A program made the translations under genes and the position numbers. From assembly GCF_018413605.1 (NCBI RefSeq), contig NZ_JAHCDN010000001.1, forward strand, positions 496,001 to 560,000: a stretch of DNA of 64,000 bases. The letters are read 5' to 3'. The DNA comes from Variovorax sp. PCZ-1. Lineage in GTDB: Bacteria; Pseudomonadota; Gammaproteobacteria; Burkholderiales; Burkholderiaceae_C. The notes under the pieces were generated by a model. That model searched no databases, was not told where the DNA came from, and worked only from the letters and a program-made list of their open reading frames with translations. Positions 8,290 to 18,228 of this stretch are shown piece after piece. Numbering within the stretch: the stretch's first letter is position 1; every line of letters starts with the position of its first letter.

Positions 8290-9486
8290 ATGAGCCTATT
8301 CTCTGCCGTCGAAATGGCCCCGCGCGACCCCATCCTCGGTCTCAACGAACAATTCAATGCCGACACCAACCCCGCCAAAGTCAACCTCGGCGTTGGCGTC
8401 TATTACGACGACAACGGCAAGCTGCCCCTTTTGAAATGCGTGCAAGAAGCCGAGAAGCAAATGGCCGCTGCACCCAAAGCCCGTGGCTACTTGCCGATTG
8501 ACGGCATCGCCGCTTACGACAGCGCTGTGAAAGGCCTCGTGTTTGGCGCAGACTCAGACATGGTGAAATCTGGCCGCGTGGCCACCGTGCAAGGCATCGG
8601 CGGTACGGGCGCTTTGAAAATTGGCGCAGACTTTTTGAAGAAGCTTTCCCCAAATGCGAAAGTGCTGATCTCTGACCCCAGCTGGGAAAATCACCGCGCG
8701 ATGTTCCAACAAGCAGGCTTCGTGGTGGAAAGCTATCCTTACTACGATGCAGCCAAGCGCGGCGTGAACTTCGAAGGCATGCTCGCCGCCATGAACGCAG
8801 CCGAGCCTGGCACCATCGTGATCTTGCACGCTTGCTGCCACAACCCCACAGGCTACGACATCACCGCCGCGCAGTGGGATCAATTGATTGCCGCCGTCAA
8901 AGCCAAAAACCTCACCGCATTCCTCGACATGGCCTACCAAGGCTTCGGCTACGGCATCTCGGAAGATGGCGCAGTGATCGGCAAATTCGTTGCCGCAGGT
9001 CTGAATTTCTTCGTCTCCACCAGTTTCTCCAAGAGCTTCAGCTTGTATGGAGAGCGCGTGGGCGCACTCTCCGTCGCATGCGCGAGCAAAGAAGAATGTG
9101 ATCGCGTGCTCTCCCAGCTCAAGATCATGATCCGCACCAACTATTCCAACCCACCCACCCACGGCGGCACAGTCTGCGCCATGGTGCTCAACACGCCCGA
9201 GCTGCGCGCCATGTGGGAAGGCGAGCTGGCCGAGATGCGCGTGCGCATCAAAGCCATGCGCAGTGCTTTCGTTGAGAAACTGAAAGCCGCTGGCGTGAAG
9301 CAAGACATGAGCTTCATCACCACGCAAATCGGCATGTTCAGCTACAGCGGCCTCAGCAAAGACCAAATGGTGCGCCTACGCAATGAATTCGGCGTCTACG
9401 GCACAGACACTGGCCGCATGTGCGTCGCCGCACTCAACAGCAAAAACATCGATCACGTGTGCGCGAGTATTGCGAAGGTTCTCTAA
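8290..9486 (+). CDS. Aromatic/aspartate amino acid aminotransferase (class I)
   Basis: A PLP-dependent transaminase of 398 residues in the AspC/TyrB group, exchanging amino groups between aspartate or aromatic amino acids and 2-oxoglutarate in the cytoplasm. Visible: the N-terminus MSLFSAVEMAPRDPILGLNE, the DPSWENH and HACCHNPTG blocks, the PLP lysine in STSFSKSFSLYGERVGAL and the substrate-binding Arg region near GRMCVAALN. The start at 8290 is preferred over 8278 because GGA lies seven bases upstream and family proteins begin here. A strong terminator follows. AspC cannot be separated from TyrB by sequence alone. Confidence 0.93.
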   Translation: MSLFSAVEMAPRDPILGLNEQFNADTNPAKVNLGVGVYYDDNGKLPLLKCVQEAEKQMAAAPKARGYLPIDGIAAYDSAVKGLVFGADSDMVKSGRVATVQGIGGTGALKIGADFLKKLSPNAKVLISDPSWENHRAMFQQAGFVVESYPYYDAAKRGVNFEGMLAAMNAAEPGTIVILHACCHNPTGYDITAAQWDQLIAAVKAKNLTAFLDMAYQGFGYGISEDGAVIGKFVAAGLNFFVSTSFSKSFSLYGERVGALSVACASKEECDRVLSQLKIMIRTNYSNPPTHGGTVCAMVLNTPELRAMWEGELAEMRVRIKAMRSAFVEKLKAAGVKQDMSFITTQIGMFSYSGLSKDQMVRLRNEFGVYGTDTGRMCVAALNSKNIDHVCASIAKVL

Positions 9487-9504
9487 ACTTCATTCGCTAA
9501 AGCG

Positions 9505-9528
9505 AAACGCCCTTCGGGGCGTTTTTTT
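9505..9528 (+). terminator. Rho-independent terminator after the aminotransferase
   Basis: Stem AAACGCCC / GGGCGTTT with a TTCG loop and a T run. Confidence 0.9.
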
Positions 9529-9547
9529 ATGCCCAAAGTGGCAGTTT

Positions 9548-9588
9548 GCCGGCATAAATACTGCGCAGAGTGCTATTGAATTTGTAGT
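9548..9588 (+). repeat. PE1 element, intergenic copy
   Basis: GCCGGC, ATACTGCGCAGAGTGCTATT, then TAGTA. It sits between the aminotransferase terminator and the left inverted repeat of the AlbA_2 element. Confidence 0.9.
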
Positions 9589-9609
9589 ATTGGCGTGCTG
9601 AGCGTTTCG

Positions 9610-9756
9610 CTCCACCCGCTCGCCTGCGTCGTACCATCGTGCATTTGCCTCAGCAAATTTTTTGAAAACACACGCGATAGAGATCATCACAATCCAACCC
9701 TCTCCCCGCGCGCCTTCCAAAAAATTTCTGATTCAAACGCCCAATGGTTTCCGCTG
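9610..9756 (+). repeat. Left 147-bp inverted repeat of the AlbA_2 element
   Basis: About 90 percent identical by eye to the reverse complement of 10933-11080. Shared blocks begin CTCCACCC and CCTGCGTCGTACCATCG and end CCCAATGGTTTCCGCTG. Outside these limits similarity stops. No gene is recognised in the arm. Confidence 0.9.
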
Positions 9757-9783
9757 CGAAGATTGTTGACGCTCGCCCAGTGG

Positions 9784-10806
9784 CTAACGCGCGGCTTTCA
9801 GCACACTAACTATGAACTCAACTGCACGGTTGTTATAAATACTTGGCGTTCCATTCGGTAGAACACCTGAAGCATTAAATTCGTCTTCGTGCTTCTTATT
9901 TCTAAAGTTATAAACAGCATAGTCAGGGTTGCTTTTCAAGTCGTTTTCTCTCACGACATTCCAAACATGATGCTGAGCAGAACTCGGTAGAGCTTTCTTA
10001 ACTTCATCTGCCATTTCTATTGCCGACAACGGGTATTGCCTAGTCAAGTTTTCTTTAACCATACGAACGACTTCTACTTTATCGATTGGTACTACATCGC
10101 CGACAAGTTTCAAGGTTGTAGAGCCATTCTTCTCAACAAACTCACCTTCTTTGATGAACTTAATCTTACTTGCGAGAACTTCGTCCAGCACGAGAACTTT
10201 TGCATCATTTTTCTCAATAAGAGACCTTTCCGTATCGAGAATCGCAGCATTCTGAGGCCCTGCTTTGCCGATTTTTGTCACAAGATCCAGCCATTGGCGA
10301 TTGTTTTGTTCTACACGGTGTTCAATAATATTTTGTAGCTCAGCGTATTGAATTTTTTGAGTTCTACCACCGTATCGGTAATAGATTTCACCATTTTTGA
10401 TGGTTTGATCTCTGCCTTCATCTTTTTTTGCAATGATAGGTTTGATTCGCGCCTCTTCGATTTGGAAAACACCAAAGTGCTTCCCGTCGATTGTGAATGT
10501 CGCTTGACTCCAGCGGATATCAGCAGAAAATATATCTAACAAATATCCCGTGATTTTTTCAGGGTCAATCTTATTGAATTGCTGAAGAGATTGATCGCTG
10601 AGTCCGGTGGGTAGTCTTGGTGCATCTTTCACGCCAAAAACCAACAAACCACCACGATTATTTGAGAATGCCGCAAAATCCCTAAAGTAATCAGCAAGAC
10701 CGGAAAAGCTATATTGTTCTTTGAACTCTAGCTCCTGACCTTCTCGGCGAAAAAGGTGACCGTCCTTGACTTTTAGTAGCTCTTTCATTTGCGCTTCGTC
10801 GATCAT
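9784..10806 (-). CDS. AlbA_2 (Schlafen-type) domain ATP-binding/DNA-binding protein
   Basis: A 340-residue protein with an N-terminal AlbA_2 domain (residues about 20-130): LEFKEQYSFSG, DFAAFSNNRGGLLVFGVKD, YYRYGGRTQKIQYAEL. This domain occurs in Schlafen-related proteins, putative transcriptional regulators and some phage-defence proteins. The C-terminal 200 residues, including a helical segment near LPSSAQHHVWNVV, are not recognised. Base composition is clearly more AT-rich than its neighbours, suggesting transfer. It is a single gene enclosed by long inverted repeats. A GTG at 10812 is an alternative start; no strong ribosome binding site decides. A defence role is a guess from domain and setting. 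Confidence 0.75.
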   Translation of the reverse strand: MIDEAQMKELLKVKDGHLFRREGQELEFKEQYSFSGLADYFRDFAAFSNNRGGLLVFGVKDAPRLPTGLSDQSLQQFNKIDPEKITGYLLDIFSADIRWSQATFTIDGKHFGVFQIEEARIKPIIAKKDEGRDQTIKNGEIYYRYGGRTQKIQYAELQNIIEHRVEQNNRQWLDLVTKIGKAGPQNAAILDTERSLIEKNDAKVLVLDEVLASKIKFIKEGEFVEKNGSTTLKLVGDVVPIDKVEVVRMVKENLTRQYPLSAIEMADEVKKALPSSAQHHVWNVVRENDLKSNPDYAVYNFRNKKHEDEFNASGVLPNGTPSIYNNRAVEFIVSVLKAAR

Positions 10807-10830
10807 TTCCACAGCTCACTATTGATACGA

Positions 10831-10886
10831 AATACACAACATGATGTATTGAAAGATTGTGCTATGTAATTAGTGTTATTGCACAA
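10831..10886. promoter_or_regulatory. Two operator-like inverted repeats upstream of the AlbA_2 gene
   Basis: AATACA and TGTATT (10831-10850, eight-base spacer), and TTGTGC and GCACAA (10858-10886). Both fall within 80 bases of the start codon, where a promoter is expected. Self-regulation is possible but unproven. Confidence 0.4.
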
Positions 10887-10932
10887 GTCGTTTTCATTCT
10901 GCGGCTATTTTTTTAACTAAACAGTGTTGATC

Positions 10933-11080
10933 CAGCGGAAACCATTGGGCGTTTGAATCAGAAATTTTTTGAAAGGCGCGCGGGGAGAGGGTTGGATGAC
11001 GATGATTTCTATCGCGTGTGTTTTCAAAAAGATTTCTGAGGCAAATGCCCGATGGTACGACGCAGGTACATGGGGTGGAG
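10933..11080 (-). repeat. Right 148-bp inverted repeat of the AlbA_2 element
   Basis: Inverted partner of 9610-9756. The main differences are a few substitutions and a variable patch just inside CTCCACCC. Confidence 0.9.
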
Positions 11081-11312
11081 TGCAACTCTTTGAACTCTAC
11101 AAACAAAAAATTTAGATAAATTCAGCATCTTGCACTCTTCCATGTTGAATAGTTTGCTATTTATTCAGTAGTAAATAGAAAAGCCGTGTAATCCGAAAAG
11201 GTCTTTGGCCGCCGTTAAGGTTGGCGCACTCAGCGCCCGTAGAATCAAGCATCCCCAATCAATTCACCCGCCAACGCAGCCACAAGCCGCATTGGCAAGC
11301 TAAGCTTTTCCC
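11081..11312. other. Gene-free stretch before the ABC exporter
   Basis: An AT-rich left half and a more GC-balanced right half. A small hairpin GGCGC-ACTCA-GCGCC lies near 11224. No convincing promoter pair or conserved RNA was recognised, although the promoter of the exporter gene must lie here. Confidence 0.3.
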
Positions 11313-13166
11313 ATGTTCAAACGATTTGAAAAATTAGTCAACCGCATTGACGCACCCGCTCACACCGCTGAATCTGGCCCACCCGCCTCCCTCCTCGGCT
11401 TTTATTGGCATTTCGTTCGCCAAACGCGCTGGCTTTATTTTGCGATGTTGCTCACGGGTTTGGCAGTGGCGCTGGTGGATTTGTTGATTCCGGTGTTTAT
11501 TGGGCGCATGGTGAGCTTGATGACTTCTGCTGATCGCACTGCGGCGCTTGCTGAGCAGATGCCTTTGCTCGTGGGCATGGCGCTGTTGATTTTGATTGGG
11601 CGGCCTACTGTGATGTTGCTCGATAGCTTGGTGCGCAATAGCGCGGTGATTCCGGGCGTGACGACACTGATTCGTTGGCAGAGCCATTGGCATGTGTTGC
11701 GGCAGAGCTGGGCGTTTTTTCAGAATGATTTTGCAGGGCGCATTGCCAATCGGGTGATGAACACGGCGAATTCGCTGCGCGAAAGCGTGGTGGCGAGCAT
11801 TCGGGCGGTTTGGTATATCTTGGTGTATGGCCTGAGCTCGCTGGCGCTGATGCTGGCCACGGATGCGCGGCTGGCCATTCCCATGCTGCTGTGGATCACG
11901 GGCTATGCCGTTTTCCTGCGCTACTTTGTGCCGCGCTTGCGTGATCTTTCCAAAGTGAGCAGCGAGGCGCGCTCTGCGGTGATGGGGCGAGTGGTGGATA
12001 GCTACAGCAATATCCTCACGGTGAAGCTCTTTGCGCGCACGCGCGATGAGGATGCTTATGTGCGCGAATCGATTGATGAGCATCGCGTGCGCATTGCGGA
12101 TCACATGCGCATGATCACCGGCTTCATGCTCACGCTCACGATGATGAATGCGCTGCTGCTGGTGGGCACAGCGGGGATCAGCGTGTGGCTTTGGCTGCGC
12201 GGCGATATCAGCCCCGCAATTGTGGCCACCGCCTTGCCCCTCGTGTGGCAAATCTCGAATATGGCGGGCTGGGTGAGCTGGGAGGTGAGTGGCATTTTTG
12301 AAAACGTGGGCACTGTGCAAGAGGGCATGGAGACGCTGGCTGTGCCGCGCAGCATGCTGGATGCGCCGCAGGCGCGCGAGCTGGCTGTGGCGCGCTCTGA
12401 GATTCGCTTCGAGGGCGTGCGCTTCGCGTATGGGCGCGGACAAGAGGCGGGCATCAAGCCCGTGATTGACGATCTCTCGCTGCACATTCAGGCGGGCGAG
12501 CGCGTGGGCATCGTAGGGCGCTCGGGTGCGGGGAAATCGACGCTGGTGAATCTGCTGCTGCGCTTTTTTGATGTGGAAGCAGGGCGCATTTTGATTGATG
12601 GGCAAGATGTGCGCGAGGTGACGCAGGAGAGCCTGCGCGCCGCGATTGGCATGGTCACGCAAGACACTTCGCTGCTGCATCGCTCGATTGCGGCCAACAT
12701 CCGCTATGGTCGCCCGCAGGCCTCGCAAGCGGAAATTGAAACAGCAGCGCGCCAAGCCCAGGCGCATGAATTCATCCTCGGGCTGCGCGATTACAAAGGC
12801 AACACGGGCTACGAAGCCCATGCCGGTGAGCGCGGCGTGAAGCTCTCCGGCGGCCAGCGCCAGAGGGTGGCACTCGCCCGCGTGGTGCTGAAAAACGCCC
12901 CCATCCTCGTGCTCGATGAAGCTACCTCCGCCCTAGACAGCGAAATCGAAGCCGCCATCCAAGAGCAGCTTGAATCCCTCATGCAAGGCAAAACCGTGAT
13001 TGCCATTGCGCATCGACTGTCCACAATCGCAAAAATGGATCGCCTCATCGTGATGGATGCAGGGCGGGTGATTGAGCAAGGCACACATGCTGAATTGCTA
13101 GCGCTAGATGGGCACTATGCGATGCTGTGGAAACGCCAATCAGGTGGGTTCTTAGCACCTGATTAG
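11313..13166 (+). CDS. ABC exporter, fused permease and ATPase
   Basis: A half-size ABC exporter of 617 residues that would work as a homodimer in the inner membrane. Residues about 25-330 form the six-helix membrane domain (starting FVRQTRWLYFAMLLTGLAVA). The ATPase follows: Walker A GRSGAGKST (about 402-410), Q-loop MVTQDTS, signature LSGGQRQRVALARVVL, Walker B ILVLDEATSALD and the switch His in IAIAHRLST. It resembles the MsbA/multidrug and cobalt-independent exporter groups, but the substrate cannot be told. It stands alone, with no partner genes nearby. Confidence 0.92.
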   Translation: MFKRFEKLVNRIDAPAHTAESGPPASLLGFYWHFVRQTRWLYFAMLLTGLAVALVDLLIPVFIGRMVSLMTSADRTAALAEQMPLLVGMALLILIGRPTVMLLDSLVRNSAVIPGVTTLIRWQSHWHVLRQSWAFFQNDFAGRIANRVMNTANSLRESVVASIRAVWYILVYGLSSLALMLATDARLAIPMLLWITGYAVFLRYFVPRLRDLSKVSSEARSAVMGRVVDSYSNILTVKLFARTRDEDAYVRESIDEHRVRIADHMRMITGFMLTLTMMNALLLVGTAGISVWLWLRGDISPAIVATALPLVWQISNMAGWVSWEVSGIFENVGTVQEGMETLAVPRSMLDAPQARELAVARSEIRFEGVRFAYGRGQEAGIKPVIDDLSLHIQAGERVGIVGRSGAGKSTLVNLLLRFFDVEAGRILIDGQDVREVTQESLRAAIGMVTQDTSLLHRSIAANIRYGRPQASQAEIETAARQAQAHEFILGLRDYKGNTGYEAHAGERGVKLSGGQRQRVALARVVLKNAPILVLDEATSALDSEIEAAIQEQLESLMQGKTVIAIAHRLSTIAKMDRLIVMDAGRVIEQGTHAELLALDGHYAMLWKRQSGGFLAPD

Positions 13167-13178
13167 CCGCTGACCTGC

Positions 13179-13403
13179 TTATTTCTTTTTCGATGAAGAC
13201 TTACTTTGCAGCACAAAAGTCAGTTTCATCTGCACGCGGTATTCCACCACCTTGCCTTTAGAAACGACGACTTTCTGCTCTTGTATCCAGGCGCCTTGAA
13301 TATCATTCACGGATTCTGCTGCGCGCGCAATACCCACTTGGATGGCGTCTTCAAAACTTTTTTTGCTGCTCGAACTGATCTCGATGATTTTGGCGACGGT
13401 CAT
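13179..13403 (-). CDS. Dodecin-family flavin-binding protein
   Basis: A small cytosolic protein of 74 residues. Dodecins form hollow dodecamers that store flavin or CoA. Visible: MTVAKIIEISSSSKKSFEDA, the Trp-containing region IQGAWIQEQKVVV whose aromatic residue stacks on flavin, and EYRVQMKLTFVL. The start at 13403 is set by AGGAG six bases upstream; the ten residues encoded before it do not fit the family. The Ser/Lys tail (SKSSSKKK) is extra. It is convergent with the ABC exporter gene. Confidence 0.9.
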   Translation of the reverse strand: MTVAKIIEISSSSKKSFEDAIQVGIARAAESVNDIQGAWIQEQKVVVSKGKVVEYRVQMKLTFVLQSKSSSKKK

Positions 13404-13487
13404 GAAAGGCTCCTGAAAATAAGATGAGGGCATTCACCATAAACCAGAGGGCTTGTTTTGGCAAGCTGCGAGCGGCTTCAACTGGGA

Positions 13488-14855
13488 TCAGTCTGTAAGC
13501 AAGCGAAGGCGGGCTTCGATGGGTGCAGCCAATGACAAGATGCGGGCATCTAAGCCTGCGCCATGCCAAAGCATCAGGCCAGTCGGCAGGCTCCCCTTGG
13601 GTTGATTGGGTAAGCTGATTGCGCAACCATCGAGCAGATTCACCACACTGGTATTGCGCAGCATCAGCGCGTTCACGCGGAAGAATTCAGCATCGCGCGC
13701 CACGCCAGGCGCAACATCCGCAATGGGCGCGGCTACGAGAGGCACGGTGGGCGAGAGCACGCCATCAAAGCCTTGCAAAACGATGTTCACGCGTTCGATC
13801 CACTGCTGGCGAGCTAGTTGCAAGCGCACATAATCTGCTGCGCTCATCGCATCAGCCATGGCGATGCGTTGCGCTACGCGTGGATCAAATTCTGCTTTGC
13901 AATCTGGCCAGAGGCCGGCGGGAATCAGCCAAGATTGGATCTCGGGCGCCGAGAAGCCGCCACGCGCTTGAATACTGCCCAAGTCTGCAATCTCAGTCAA
14001 AGCGATGGGCGTGATGGTCGCGCCAGCATCGCGAATGGCTTTTAAGCTCGCATCAAAATTGCGCGCCACATCAGCATCCAATGCATCCAGCATATTGCTC
14101 TGCGCTACGGCGAAATGGCAGTCTCTCAAGGCTTTGCCCTGCGCTGGGATGGTTTGACCGCTCAAAATCTCATGGGCGAGAGTCGCATCGCGTACGCTGC
14201 GCGTGAGCGCGCCGATGCTGTCCAGTGTGTGCGAGAGAGGTACTGCGCCTTGGGTGGGCACGGCGCGCGCTGTAGGCTTGAAGCCCACCAAGCCACAGAG
14301 CGCCGCAGGGATGCGAATGGAGCCACCCGTATCAGAGCCCAAGCCCACAAACGCCGCGCCACTGGCTACAGATACAGCCGCTCCGCTGGAGGAGCCACCC
14401 GGAATGCGCGGTGTGCCGGGGTCTGCAGCGAGCGCCAGTGGGTTCACAGGTGTGCCAAAGTGCGGATTCACGCCCATGCCGGAAAAGGCAAACTCCACCA
14501 TATGGGTGCGCCCGATCACCACGCCGCCAGCTGCTTTGAGGCGGGCGACAGCGACGCTATCTTGCAAAGCCGGTGCATTGCCAGCCATCACCGTGCTGCC
14601 ACTGGCTGAGACCTCCCCGGCCACGTCAAACAAATCTTTGACTGAAACCGCTAGGCCAGCCAGTGGTAAATCAGGGGATACCACGGCAGCTTGGGCGAGG
14701 GCGAGAGGGTTGAGGCTGCGAAAGGTGCTCGCACAAACAGGCGATTGCGCCTGATTCAAGCAGCGCTGCATCTCCTGGGCGGGGCTACTGCGCCCAGCGC
14801 GAATGGCAGCGATGGTGTCATGAGCGTCGGATAGAAGAGGGGATGGTGAAATCAT
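13488..14855 (-). CDS. Amidase-signature family amidohydrolase
   Basis: A 455-residue enzyme with the Ser-cisSer-Lys triad of the amidase-signature fold: Lys in LAVSVKDLFDV (about residue 73), the first Ser in GGSSSGAAVS and the nucleophile Ser in GSDTGGSIRIPAALCGLVGFKP. Such enzymes hydrolyse amides to acids and ammonia. Lack of gatB and gatC neighbours and the divergent C-terminus make it a free-standing amidase rather than GatA. Substrate unknown. Its start codon lies close to the divergent rpsB promoter. Confidence 0.88.
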   Translation of the reverse strand: MISPSPLLSDAHDTIAAIRAGRSSPAQEMQRCLNQAQSPVCASTFRSLNPLALAQAAVVSPDLPLAGLAVSVKDLFDVAGEVSASGSTVMAGNAPALQDSVAVARLKAAGGVVIGRTHMVEFAFSGMGVNPHFGTPVNPLALAADPGTPRIPGGSSSGAAVSVASGAAFVGLGSDTGGSIRIPAALCGLVGFKPTARAVPTQGAVPLSHTLDSIGALTRSVRDATLAHEILSGQTIPAQGKALRDCHFAVAQSNMLDALDADVARNFDASLKAIRDAGATITPIALTEIADLGSIQARGGFSAPEIQSWLIPAGLWPDCKAEFDPRVAQRIAMADAMSAADYVRLQLARQQWIERVNIVLQGFDGVLSPTVPLVAAPIADVAPGVARDAEFFRVNALMLRNTSVVNLLDGCAISLPNQPKGSLPTGLMLWHGAGLDARILSLAAPIEARLRLLTD

Positions 14856-14862
14856 GGGTCAA

Positions 14863-14871
14863 TGCTATAAT
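14863..14871 (+). promoter_or_regulatory. Extended -10 promoter upstream of rpsB
   Basis: TGCTATAAT, an extended -10 (TG, one base, TATAAT), lies about 140 bases before the rpsB start. There is no good -35 box. The leader that follows may carry the autoregulatory site usual for rpsB, but I could not assign a structure. Confidence 0.5.
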
Positions 14872-15010
14872 TGTGGGCTTGGCTGAAATCCCTCAGTCAG
14901 GATATCAACGAATCCAGTCACCCTAAGGTGCCATGTTGAATGACTATATCGCTTAAGTCATGCAGCGTGAAACTGACCGGATTCAAGACCTAACCTTCAG
15001 GAAAATTATC

Positions 15011-15760
15011 ATGGCAATTTCCATGCGCGACATGTTGGACGCAGGCGTCCATTTCGGCCACCAGACCCGTTTCTGGAATCCCAAGATGGCTCCGTTCATC
15101 TTCGGTCACCGCAACAAAATTCACATCATCAACCTCGAAAAATCGCTGCCGATGTTCGAGGACGCACTCAAATTTGTGCGCCAACTCTCTTCTAATCGTG
15201 GCAACATTTTGATCGTTGGCACCAAGCGCACCGCCCGCGACATCGTGGCAACGGAAGCCGCTCGTGCAGGCACGTTCTACATCAATCAGCGCTGGCTCGG
15301 CGGTCTGCTGACGAACTTCAAAACTGTTAAAGGCAGCTTGAAGCGCCTCAAAGACATGAAGGCTCAGCAAGAAGCGGGTCTCGATGCCCTGAGCAAAAAA
15401 GAGCAACTGACCTTCTCCCGCGAGATGGACAAGCTGCAAAAAGATTTCGGCGGCATCGCTGAAATGAACGGCTTGCCAGACGCGATTTTCCTGATCGATG
15501 TGGGCTACCACAAGATTGCCGTGCAAGAAGCACGCAAGCTGGGCATCCCCGTGATCGGCGTGGTCGATTCCAACCACAGCCCAGAAGGCATCGATTACGT
15601 GATCCCTGGCAACGATGACTCCGCCAAAGCTGTTCAGCTCTACGCTCGCGGCGTTGCCGATGCCATCCTCGAAGGCCGTGCGAATGCCGTGCAAGAAGTC
15701 GTGAAAGCCGCTGCTGGCGATGACGAATTCGTGGAAGTTGAAGAAGGCGCAGCTGCTTAA
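15011..15760 (+). CDS. rpsB: 30S ribosomal protein S2
   Basis: A small-subunit ribosomal protein of 249 residues that helps bind S1. Typical segments: [28 protein letters not shown]-like [33 protein letters not shown] and [24 protein letters not shown] precedes the ATG at 15011; the longer frame opening at 14960 is not family sequence. It is the first gene of the conserved rpsB-tsf-pyrH-frr cluster. Confidence 0.98.
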   Translation: MAISMRDMLDAGVHFGHQTRFWNPKMAPFIFGHRNKIHIINLEKSLPMFEDALKFVRQLSSNRGNILIVGTKRTARDIVATEAARAGTFYINQRWLGGLLTNFKTVKGSLKRLKDMKAQQEAGLDALSKKEQLTFSREMDKLQKDFGGIAEMNGLPDAIFLIDVGYHKIAVQEARKLGIPVIGVVDSNHSPEGIDYVIPGNDDSAKAVQLYARGVADAILEGRANAVQEVVKAAAGDDEFVEVEEGAAA

Positions 15761-15781
15761 ACAGCCGCTTCCCCTCGCATG

Positions 15782-15808
15782 AAGGGGCACTACGCGTGCC
15801 CCTTTTTT
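15782..15808 (+). terminator. Terminator/attenuator between rpsB and tsf
   Basis: Stem AAGGGGCAC / GTGCCCCTT with a five-base loop and a T run. It probably lets only part of the rpsB transcripts continue into tsf. Confidence 0.85.
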
Positions 15809-15831
15809 GAATTCAAATTGAAGGAAAGAAG

Positions 15832-16722
<891 letters not shown>

Positions 16723-16760
16723 TCTGGGTGCTATAGCGTTTAGCCTGATCTGATCTTCTG

Positions 16761-16787
16761 AAAAAGCGGCCACCAGGCCGCTTTTTT
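16761..16787 (+). terminator. Terminator after tsf
   Basis: Stem AAAAAGCGGCC / GGCCGCTTTTT with an ACCA loop. pyrH therefore probably has its own promoter in 16788-16841. Confidence 0.88.
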
Positions 16788-16841
16788 CATGGCCAATTCG
16801 CCGATAATCACAGGGTTTTACTATTCTGAGGAGCCAAGCCC

Positions 16842-17558
16842 ATGACCGCACCCGTTCACAAACGCATTTTGCTTAAACTCTCGGGCGAAGCGTTGATGGG
16901 TGATGATGCGTTTGGTATCAATCGCGCGACCATTGTGCGCATGGTCAGTGAGATCAAAGAAATCACCGAGATGGGCGTGCAAGTGGCCATCGTGATCGGT
17001 GGCGGCAATATCTTCCGTGGTGTAGCAGGCGGCTCGGTCGGTATGGATCGCGCCACGGCCGATTACATGGGCATGTTGGCCACAGTGATGAATGCACTGG
17101 CTCTGGCCGATACGATGAACAACGCGGGCATGACAGCGCGCGTGATGAGCGCGATCAACATCGACCAAGTGGTGGAGCCTTATGTGCGACCCAAGGCTTT
17201 GCAGTATCTCGAAGAAGGCAAAGTGGTGGTGTTTGCGGCTGGTACGGGCAATCCGTTTTTCACCACTGATACTGCTGCTGCCTTGCGTGGCGCTGAGATT
17301 GGCGCGGAGATTGTTTTGAAAGCCACCAAGGTTGATGGCGTGTACACCGCAGATCCGAAAAAAGATCCACATGCCACACGTTATGCCAAGCTCAGCTTTG
17401 ACCAAGCCATGCAGCAAAACCTGGGCGTGATGGATGCGGCAGCTTTTGCGCTCTGCCGTGATCAGAAGCTACCGATCAAAGTGTTTTCCATCTTCAAAGC
17501 CGGTGGCTTGAAGCGCGTGGTGATGGGTGAGGATGAAGGAACTTTGGTTCACGTTTGA
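16842..17558 (+). CDS. pyrH: Uridylate kinase
   Basis: UMP kinase of the amino-acid-kinase fold, 238 residues, phosphorylating UMP to UDP in pyrimidine synthesis. Visible: [24 protein letters not shown], the [17 protein letters not shown] nucleotide loop and a C-terminal GTLV. GAGG precedes the ATG. It lies four bases before the frr reading frame region. Confidence 0.98.
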   Translation: MTAPVHKRILLKLSGEALMGDDAFGINRATIVRMVSEIKEITEMGVQVAIVIGGGNIFRGVAGGSVGMDRATADYMGMLATVMNALALADTMNNAGMTARVMSAINIDQVVEPYVRPKALQYLEEGKVVVFAAGTGNPFFTTDTAAALRGAEIGAEIVLKATKVDGVYTADPKKDPHATRYAKLSFDQAMQQNLGVMDAAAFALCRDQKLPIKVFSIFKAGGLKRVVMGEDEGTLVHV

Positions 17559-17591
17559 CGTTTGAGCCAATATGTATTGAAGGAGTTGATG

Positions 17592-18152
17592 ATGACTATT
17601 GCAGATATCAAAAAAACCACTGAAACCAAGATGGCGCAGTCTATCGAGGCATTAAAAAACAATCTGGGTAAGATCCGTACGGGTCGTGCCAATCCAGCCA
17701 TTCTGGATTCCATCGTGGTGGATTACTATGGCAATCCCACGCCGCTCAATCAAGTCGCCAATATCACCTTGCTCGATAACCGCACGATCAGCGTGCAGCC
17801 TTGGGAAAAAGGCTTGGGCGCAAAGGTGGAAAAAGCGATTCGCGACAGCGATCTCGGTGTGAACCCAGTAGCCATGGGAGACCTGATCCGCGTACCCATG
17901 CCCGCGATGAGTGAAGAGCGCCGCAAAGAAATGACCAAGCTCGTGCGCAACGATGGCGAGAATTCAAAAATTGCCATCCGTAATCTGCGCCGTGACGCGA
18001 TTGAAGGCGTGAAAAAACTCGTGAAAGACAAGCTGGCATCTGAAGATGAGCAAAAGCGCTCAGATGCTGAGACGCAAAAAACTACCGATAAATTCATTGC
18101 TGAGGTGGATCGTTTGGTGGCAGACAAAGAGAAAGAAATCTTGGCCATTTGA
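17592..18152 (+). CDS. frr: Ribosome recycling factor
   Basis: A 186-residue factor that splits post-termination ribosomes with EF-G. Visible: [51 protein letters not shown] and the long C-terminal helix. The start is one of two adjacent ATG codons (17589 or 17592) behind AAGGAG; spacing favours 17592. An upstream in-frame start at 17562 is not supported. Confidence 0.97.
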   Translation: MTIADIKKTTETKMAQSIEALKNNLGKIRTGRANPAILDSIVVDYYGNPTPLNQVANITLLDNRTISVQPWEKGLGAKVEKAIRDSDLGVNPVAMGDLIRVPMPAMSEERRKEMTKLVRNDGENSKIAIRNLRRDAIEGVKKLVKDKLASEDEQKRSDAETQKTTDKFIAEVDRLVADKEKEILAI

Positions 18153-18183
18153 TGCCAAGATTTTTAAGTGTTTTTGGCATATC

Positions 18184-18225
18184 GCCGGCATAGAATCTGC
18201 GCTAAGTGCTCTAATTTTTATAGCA
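18184..18225 (+). repeat. PE1 element immediately upstream of uppS
   Basis: GCCGGC, AGAATCTGCGC, AGTGCT and TATAGCA. It ends three bases before the uppS start codon, so it replaces the place where a ribosome binding site would be expected. Confidence 0.88.
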
Positions 18226-18228
18226 ACT

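Larger units (their letters stand above)
9610..11080. mobile_element. Putative unclassified element: AlbA_2 gene within long inverted repeats
   Basis: A 1471-base unit made of one AT-rich gene, its control region and two 147-148-base inverted arms. It lies between two ordinary chromosomal genes. No transposase or recombinase is present, so movement would need help in trans. The arms could also simply allow inversion of the interior by homologous recombination. No flanking target duplication was recognised. Confidence 0.5.

Noticed and set aside
9595-9861. Small open frames in both AlbA_2 inverted repeats sharing SPRAFQKISDSNAQWF
   Set aside because: The similarity is only because the arms are inverted copies; neither frame has a ribosome binding site or recognisable domain, and one runs into the AlbA_2 gene.
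9610-11080. Integron attC sites as an explanation of the arms
   Set aside because: A GTTGGAT word resembles a core site, but no paired RYYYAAC/GTTRRRY set or integrase was found and the arms are inverted rather than direct.
11334-12821. A 495-codon open frame antisense to the ABC exporter
   Set aside because: It mirrors the exporter codons, is His/Arg/Gln-rich with no domain, and the sense frame is an unmistakable exporter.
14872-15010. A structured rpsB leader RNA
   Set aside because: An autoregulatory leader is plausible for rpsB, but I could not find a stem arrangement convincing enough to list it.
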